Source: CAZBEL01 sp964628055 (lineage in GTDB: Bacteria > Fidelibacterota > Marinisomatia > Marinisomatales > TCS56). Taken from it: a stretch of 29,149 nt of DNA. How positions within the stretch are numbered: position 1 is the first letter of the stretch; every line of letters begins with the position of its first letter. Positions 25,193 through 29,149 of this stretch are shown piece by piece. The notes under the pieces were generated by a model that worked only from the letters and a program-made list of their open reading frames with translations, searched no databases and was not told the origin of the DNA. The stretch is taken from positions 1 to 29,149 of the forward strand of contig CAZVNL010000029.1 of assembly GCA_964628055.1 (NCBI GenBank), in the 5' to 3' direction. The position numbers and the translations under genes are program-made.

Positions 25193-25998
25193 CAGGGAAG
25201 TCCTTCTAGCTTTTGGATAACGCGGGTTAAGAAACGGAGCAGGGAATCTTTCACCTGGTTAGCAGTTTCAATAACTTCTTCGTGAGTGAGGGGAGCGGCA
25301 CTGAGGCCGGCGGCAAAGTTGGTAAGCATGGAAATGGCCAAAGGTTCCAACCCATGAGAGCCCGCCCAATTAATTTCAGGGACTGTACTCATCCCCACTG
25401 CGGCGCCCCCCAGGGACTGAAAGTAACGAATTTCCTCCGGTGTTTCATAGGCCGGTCCCAGGGTCCAACAATAAATCCCCTCCCTCAAGGTTATTCCTAC
25501 TTCCTGGGCCGAACACCGGGCTATTTCCAATAAGATGGGAACGTAATAAGGAGGTACCGTAACTGGCTGAGGTTGTCGGGGGTGCTCCTGAAAAGTGCAG
25601 TCCAAATGGCCGGTGAGGAGCAGGAGTGACCCTGGAGTGAACTCGGGCTGGAGAGAACCGGCCGCATTGGTGATGATAACTCGTCTAACTCCCAAGGCAT
25701 GAAACAAGCGGATGGGTAACGTAACCCTTTCTAACCCGTGACCTTCGTACCGGTGAAAGCGTCCCTTGGCTACTAACAGGGGAATATCATTGAGAAAACC
25801 GCTCACCAGTTCCCCGCTATGCCCCTCCACGGAGGGTAAGGGATAGTTGGGAATGGCAGCATAGGGGATCACTCGGGGGTTCGTAAGTCCTTCACTGAAG
25901 GCCCCCAAACCCGAGCCTAATACCACGGCAATGCGGCCCGTAAAACCAGTACGTGATTGGACGTAACGAACCATTGCCTCTAAAGAAACGCGATTCAA
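25192..25998 (-). CDS. Purine nucleoside phosphorylase (trimeric type)
   Basis: This enzyme phosphorolyses purine nucleosides to base and ribose 1-phosphate (salvage). VVLGSGLGAF near the N-terminus binds phosphate. VEGHSGELVSG, GRFHRYEGHG, ITNAAGSLQ, LTGHLD, LGPAYETPEEIRYF and GGAAVGMSTVPE are all family motifs. At 268 residues it fits the trimeric class. I chose TTG 25998 because GGGGAGG lies 7 bases upstream and the codon overlaps the rlmN stop as TTGA. ATG 25974 would give an eight-residue shorter protein. A longer reading inside rlmN is implausible. XapA- or PunA-type specificity cannot be separated by eye. Confidence 0.92.
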   Translation of the reverse strand: MNRVSLEAMVRYVQSRTGFTGRIAVVLGSGLGAFSEGLTNPRVIPYAAIPNYPLPSVEGHSGELVSGFLNDIPLLVAKGRFHRYEGHGLERVTLPIRLFHALGVRRVIITNAAGSLQPEFTPGSLLLLTGHLDCTFQEHPRQPQPVTVPPYYVPILLEIARCSAQEVGITLREGIYCWTLGPAYETPEEIRYFQSLGGAAVGMSTVPEINWAGSHGLEPLAISMLTNFAAGLSAAPLTHEEVIETANQVKDSLLRFLTRVIQKLEGLP

Positions 25999-27047
25999 AC
26001 TACAGCCTCCCCATGAACCGCCAGTTGACCACAGCCGGCATTGATCTCCGTCCCCTTGCTCCAACGAACGGTAACCGTGAATGGCGCTTGGAACAGCGTC
26101 TCTAAGAATAGCTGGATATCCCCTTTCTCAGGGCGTTGAAAAGGTCCCTCCATCTCATTGTAAGGAATCACATTGACTTTACATGGTAAACGGCCAATGA
26201 GTCGTATCAAGGTTTGGGCATCGCGGGGCGTATCATTGACGCCTTTCAAAAGGACGTATTCAAAAGTCAGATATCGACGGCGAGCGCGGTAGTAGTCCCG
26301 CGCCGCTTGCAGCACATCGTTTAAAGGATATTTCCGCGTAATGGGCATCATTTTTAACCGTTGCTCCTGGGTGGCACTATTCAAACTGATAGCCAGTTTA
26401 AAAGGTCTCTGTTCGGTAGTGAAGCGTCGAATGTTAGGGACGATTCCTACGGTGGAAATGGTAATCCGTCGGGCACCCAAGTTCATCCCCTGGGGATGGG
26501 TAAGGAGTTGGGCGGCATCCATAACGGACTGGTAATTTAAGAACGGTTCACCCATGCCCATGAAAACTACATTCGTTACCCGTTCCTCTATTTGGCGCTG
26601 GAGCAGCAAGACCTGATCCACGATTTCTCCTGCAGTAAGGTTGCGCACAAATCCCATACGAGCCGTAGCACAGAACTGGCACCTCAGGGTACATCCCACC
26701 TGAGTAGAAACACAAACCGTACGGCGACGACCTTCCCGGATTAATACCGCTTCCACATAGTTGCCGGTAGGCGTCTCTAAAAGAAACTTACGTGCGGTGT
26801 CCTCCAGGGCGCCAGATTGGCGCACAATCCGCAAGGTGTGTACCGTATACGCGCCTGCCAGGCCACGACGGAAATCCCGGGACAGATTCCTCATTTCCTC
26901 GATGCGCTCCACCTTGTGATGGTACACCCACTGGAACATCTGCTCCCCACGGAAAGGTTCCTGACGGAACACCCGGGCGACGCGTTCCAGTTCTTCGATG
27001 CGCATCCCCACCAGGGGAACTTTCTGGCTGTTTCCTACATTAACCAC
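25995..27047 (-). CDS. rlmN: 23S rRNA (adenine-2503-C2)-methyltransferase, radical SAM
   Basis: This radical SAM enzyme methylates A2503 of 23S rRNA, and often A37 of some tRNAs. FRGEQMFQWVYHH is the N-terminal accessory domain. The iron-sulfur cluster motif is C119-x3-C123-x2-C126 (GCTLRCQFCATA). GMGEPFLNY follows. The methyl-carrying cysteine is C339 in INAGCGQL and the assisting one is C112 in TVCVSTQVGC, so the catalytic set is complete. The length is 350 with a GTG start at 27047. A later in-frame ATG at 27005 would cut into the conserved start and is less likely. It heads the five-gene minus-strand operon and is divergent from the MoxR gene, 117 bases away. Confidence 0.96.
   Translation of the reverse strand: MVNVGNSQKVPLVGMRIEELERVARVFRQEPFRGEQMFQWVYHHKVERIEEMRNLSRDFRRGLAGAYTVHTLRIVRQSGALEDTARKFLLETPTGNYVEAVLIREGRRRTVCVSTQVGCTLRCQFCATARMGFVRNLTAGEIVDQVLLLQRQIEERVTNVVFMGMGEPFLNYQSVMDAAQLLTHPQGMNLGARRITISTVGIVPNIRRFTTEQRPFKLAISLNSATQEQRLKMMPITRKYPLNDVLQAARDYYRARRRYLTFEYVLLKGVNDTPRDAQTLIRLIGRLPCKVNVIPYNEMEGPFQRPEKGDIQLFLETLFQAPFTVTVRWSKGTEINAGCGQLAVHGEAVV
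26006..26012 (-). promoter_or_regulatory. Strong ribosome binding site for the TTG-started phosphorylase
   Basis: GGGGAGG on the minus strand lies inside the rlmN C-terminal codons, 7 bases before the TTG. It is one of the best Shine-Dalgarno matches in the window and supports the rare start codon. Confidence 0.7.
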
Positions 27048-27066
27048 AGGGTTAAATTTCTAACCA

Positions 27067-27080
27067 TACCAGAGGTGGTA
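27067..27080. repeat. Short inverted repeat in the rlmN-moxR intergenic region
   Basis: TACCA and TGGTA form a perfect 5-bp inverted repeat with a 4-base GAGG spacer, in the 117-bp divergent region. It could be an operator for either gene. It is too short to be sure. Confidence 0.25.
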
Positions 27081-27164
27081 CAAGACAATAACGTTGTGTC
27101 TCGTTAAGGGCCCCCCGTAAGTTTAAACCATCTTCCCCTTTCATTAATTCAAGGATCGAGACTC

Positions 27165-28145
27165 ATGACGGAATCAAAAGATTTAGACTTATTAGAAGAA
27201 CTTTCAGCCGCCCGGGAGCGTGTTCTCCAGAAAATCGGACAGACCATTATCGGGCAAACCGAAATCATTCACCACATACTCATTGCCCTCCTCTGTAAAG
27301 GCCACACGCTATTGGTGGGCGTCCCGGGTTTGGCCAAGACTCTCTTAATCAAGTCCGTTGCACAACTTTTAGACTTAAAATTCAGCCGTATCCAGTTCAC
27401 TCCGGATCTCATGCCCAGCGACATCACCGGCACGGAAGTCATTGAAGAGGATCATGCGACCGGTAAACGGGAGTTTCGTTTTTTCAAGGGGCCGGTTTTC
27501 GCCAATATCATTTTAGCGGATGAAATCAACCGCACCCCTCCCAAGACCCAGGCCGCTCTCTTAGAAGCCATGCAGGAACACAAAGTGACTGCAGCGGGCG
27601 TGTCCTACCCCCTGGAGGAACCGTTTTTTGTCCTAGCCACCCAGAATCCCATCGAACAGGAGGGGACCTATCCCTTGCCGGAAGCCCAGTTGGATCGTTT
27701 CATGTTTCACATCAAAATTGATTACCCCTCCCGGGACGAAGAGGTCACCATCGTCCAAACCACCACCACGGAGCCGGAGCGCCAGTTGCAGCCGGTGATT
27801 CGTCGTGATGAATTGCTCGCCTACCAAGAGTTAGTACGTCGTGTCCCCGTGGCTGACAACGTGGTGGAATATGCCGTAGACCTGGTGGCCCAGACGCGGC
27901 CCAACAATACCAACACCCCAGACTTTATCCAGGACTGGATTGACTGGGGTGCCGGACCCCGGGCGTCGCAATATCTCATCCTGGGAGCGAAAGCCAGGGC
28001 CCTGTTAGACCAGCGCCCCACGCCCAACATTGACGACGTAAAAACCCTGGTACTTCCGGTCATGCGCCACCGGGTCATTCCCAATTTTAACGCAGAAGCC
28101 GAAGGCGTTGATACAGACGAAATTCTCCGCCGGCTCTTAGACTAA
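27165..28145 (+). CDS. MoxR family AAA+ ATPase
   Basis: This is a MoxR-type AAA+ chaperone-like ATPase that usually works with vWA-domain proteins in complex maturation or envelope stress. Walker A is GVPGLAKTL (about 52-60), Walker B ILADEINR (about 116-123), and the PPKTQAALLEAMQE pre-sensor insert and ATQNPIEQEGTYPLPEAQLDRF are diagnostic. The C-terminal AAA lid (ASQYLILGAKARALL) is present. The length of 326 is typical. ATG 27165 has AAGGA about 9 bases upstream. The DUF58 gene follows 20 bases after the stop, the usual moxR-DUF58 pairing. Confidence 0.95.
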   Translation: MTESKDLDLLEELSAARERVLQKIGQTIIGQTEIIHHILIALLCKGHTLLVGVPGLAKTLLIKSVAQLLDLKFSRIQFTPDLMPSDITGTEVIEEDHATGKREFRFFKGPVFANIILADEINRTPPKTQAALLEAMQEHKVTAAGVSYPLEEPFFVLATQNPIEQEGTYPLPEAQLDRFMFHIKIDYPSRDEEVTIVQTTTTEPERQLQPVIRRDELLAYQELVRRVPVADNVVEYAVDLVAQTRPNNTNTPDFIQDWIDWGAGPRASQYLILGAKARALLDQRPTPNIDDVKTLVLPVMRHRVIPNFNAEAEGVDTDEILRRLLD

Positions 28146-28165
28146 ATACCAGCACCGGCTTTATC

Positions 28166-29062
28166 ATGAGCGTCGATAAACGAAAATACCTGCAACCCGA
28201 AATGGTAGCCCGATTAAACAATATGCACCTTAGGGCACGGCTGGTGGTGGAAGGGTACCTGGTAGGCCAACATAAAAGCCCCTACCACGGTTTCAGCGTT
28301 GAGTTTGCCGAACATCGCGCCTACGGACCAGGGGATGACCTTCGCCACCTGGACTGGAAACTCTACGGTAAGACGGATCGGTACTACATAAAACAGTACG
28401 AAGAAGAAACCAATGTTCGTTCTTACATCATCGTCGACATCAGCGCCTCTATGACTTACGGAAGTCATTCCGTCACCAAGTTGGATTATGCTCGTTTTCT
28501 CTCCGCGGCCCTTTCCTATCTCATGTTGAACCAGCGTGACGGGGTAGGATTAATCCTCTTCGATGAAACCATCCGGCAGTTCGTCCCTCCCCACTCGACG
28601 CCGGGGCATTTAAACACTGTATTAAAATACCTGGACCAGATTGAACCGGGACCGGACACGCACATTGGGAACGTCCTTCACACCCTGGCTGATCGCATTA
28701 AAAAACGAGGATTGGTCATTCTCATTTCCGATTTGTTTGACGACGTAGAAGCAACGTTGAGTGGTTTAAAACACTTCCGCCATAATAAACAGGAAGTCAT
28801 TGTTTTCCAGATTTTAGATCGCAACGAGATTGAGTTTCAGTTTAACAATCGAACGCGTTTCCGGGACCTGGAAACCGGGGAAACCATTACCACCGAACCG
28901 TGGCTGATCCGGGAGGCCTACCAAAAAACCATTCAAGCATACCGGAACCGGTTACGACGAACCTGTCACCGGAGGAAAATAGATTTTATCCCGCTTTTTA
29001 CCGACCAAAGCCTGGACTTGGCTCTCAACGAGTATCTACAAAAACGTAAGCGCGTCGGATAA
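28166..29062 (+). CDS. DUF58 / vWA-like domain protein
   Basis: This is the standard partner of MoxR ATPases and is probably cytoplasmic. The DUF58 signature VEFAEHRAYGPGDDLRHLDWKLYGKTDRYYIKQYEEE (about residues 45-81) is clear. The vWA MIDAS motif DISASM (91-96) follows, with later acidic positions (ISDLFDD) that could complete the metal site. There is no transmembrane segment. At 298 residues it has normal length and ends naturally at 29062. Related operons usually continue with BatA- or BatB-like vWA proteins; here an IS-like end begins about 32 bases after the stop. Confidence 0.94.
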   Translation: MSVDKRKYLQPEMVARLNNMHLRARLVVEGYLVGQHKSPYHGFSVEFAEHRAYGPGDDLRHLDWKLYGKTDRYYIKQYEEETNVRSYIIVDISASMTYGSHSVTKLDYARFLSAALSYLMLNQRDGVGLILFDETIRQFVPPHSTPGHLNTVLKYLDQIEPGPDTHIGNVLHTLADRIKKRGLVILISDLFDDVEATLSGLKHFRHNKQEVIVFQILDRNEIEFQFNNRTRFRDLETGETITTEPWLIREAYQKTIQAYRNRLRRTCHRRKIDFIPLFTDQSLDLALNEYLQKRKRVG

Positions 29063-29094
29063 CTCGTTGTTTAAATAGATGTAAAAAAGGGTCA

Positions 29095-29149
29095 TGTCAA
29101 CGGTCTTTTAAAAATGTACCAATTTCGGTCGTGAAAAGTGTACCAGTTT
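29095..29149. mobile_element. Probable terminal end of an IS21-family insertion sequence (cut by window edge)
   Basis: A sequence starting TGTCAACGG at 29095 is followed by two direct copies of a TGTACCA element (29115-29121 and 29139-29145), each inside an A-rich/T-rich context (AAAAATGTACCAATTT and GAAAAGTGTACCAGTTT, spaced 24 bases). IS21-type elements start with TG and carry such repeated IstA-binding sites at their ends. Only the end is in the window, so the istA and istB genes cannot be seen, and another element with TnsB-like end repeats remains possible. Confidence 0.6.

Overview
The window reads as chromosomal DNA of a Gram-negative bacterium. It encodes an LptD-type outer-membrane LPS exporter, a TonB-dependent outer-membrane receptor with an N-terminal carboxypeptidase-regulatory-like domain, a periplasmic gamma-glutamyltransferase and a CcmH-type cytochrome c maturation protein. 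The receptor type, the TopA C-terminal repeats, the kinase with a ThrRS-like domain and the neighbour order suggest the Bacteroidetes/FCB side of the tree, and a Marinimicrobia (SAR406)-like genome is my best guess. That placement is inference from memory; no database was searched.

Layout. Positions 1-554 hold no recognisable gene, only a 14-codon leader-like ORF and small palindromes. Positions 555-13347 are a plus-strand housekeeping block: rarA, lptD, a zinc-ribbon/DUF2007 protein, hisS, a 243-bp gap, topA, a ccmH-like gene, glyS, a Bax-inhibitor-1 family membrane protein and an exported MORN/YwqK-repeat protein. Several junctions are ATGA-type overlaps. From 13370 to 27047 everything is on the minus strand. 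In transcription order this is rlmN, purine nucleoside phosphorylase, M20 amidohydrolase, yjbQ and a uridine-kinase-like gene as one tight operon. Next comes a TonB-dependent receptor with its own candidate promoter and a clear terminator. Last is a four-gene operon of aminotransferase, thiolase, CaiB-type CoA-transferase and gamma-glutamyltransferase. At 27165 the plus strand resumes with a MoxR ATPase and a DUF58/vWA protein. The last about 55 bases look like the terminal repeats of an IS21-type insertion sequence.

How the genes work together. rarA, topA, hisS, glyS and rlmN serve replication-fork maintenance, DNA topology and translation. lptD, the receptor and the MORN protein belong to the envelope. 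pnp and the kinase suggest nucleoside salvage within the rlmN operon. The aminotransferase, thiolase, CoA-transferase and GGT look like a catabolic unit for amino acids or gamma-glutamyl compounds, but the substrate cannot be read from sequence. I found no CRISPR array, rRNA or tRNA, and no convincing undescribed multi-gene system. The points most worth a second look are the IS21-like end, the CcmH with CC in place of CxxC, the mixed catabolic operon, and two very small ORFs ahead of rarA and topA.
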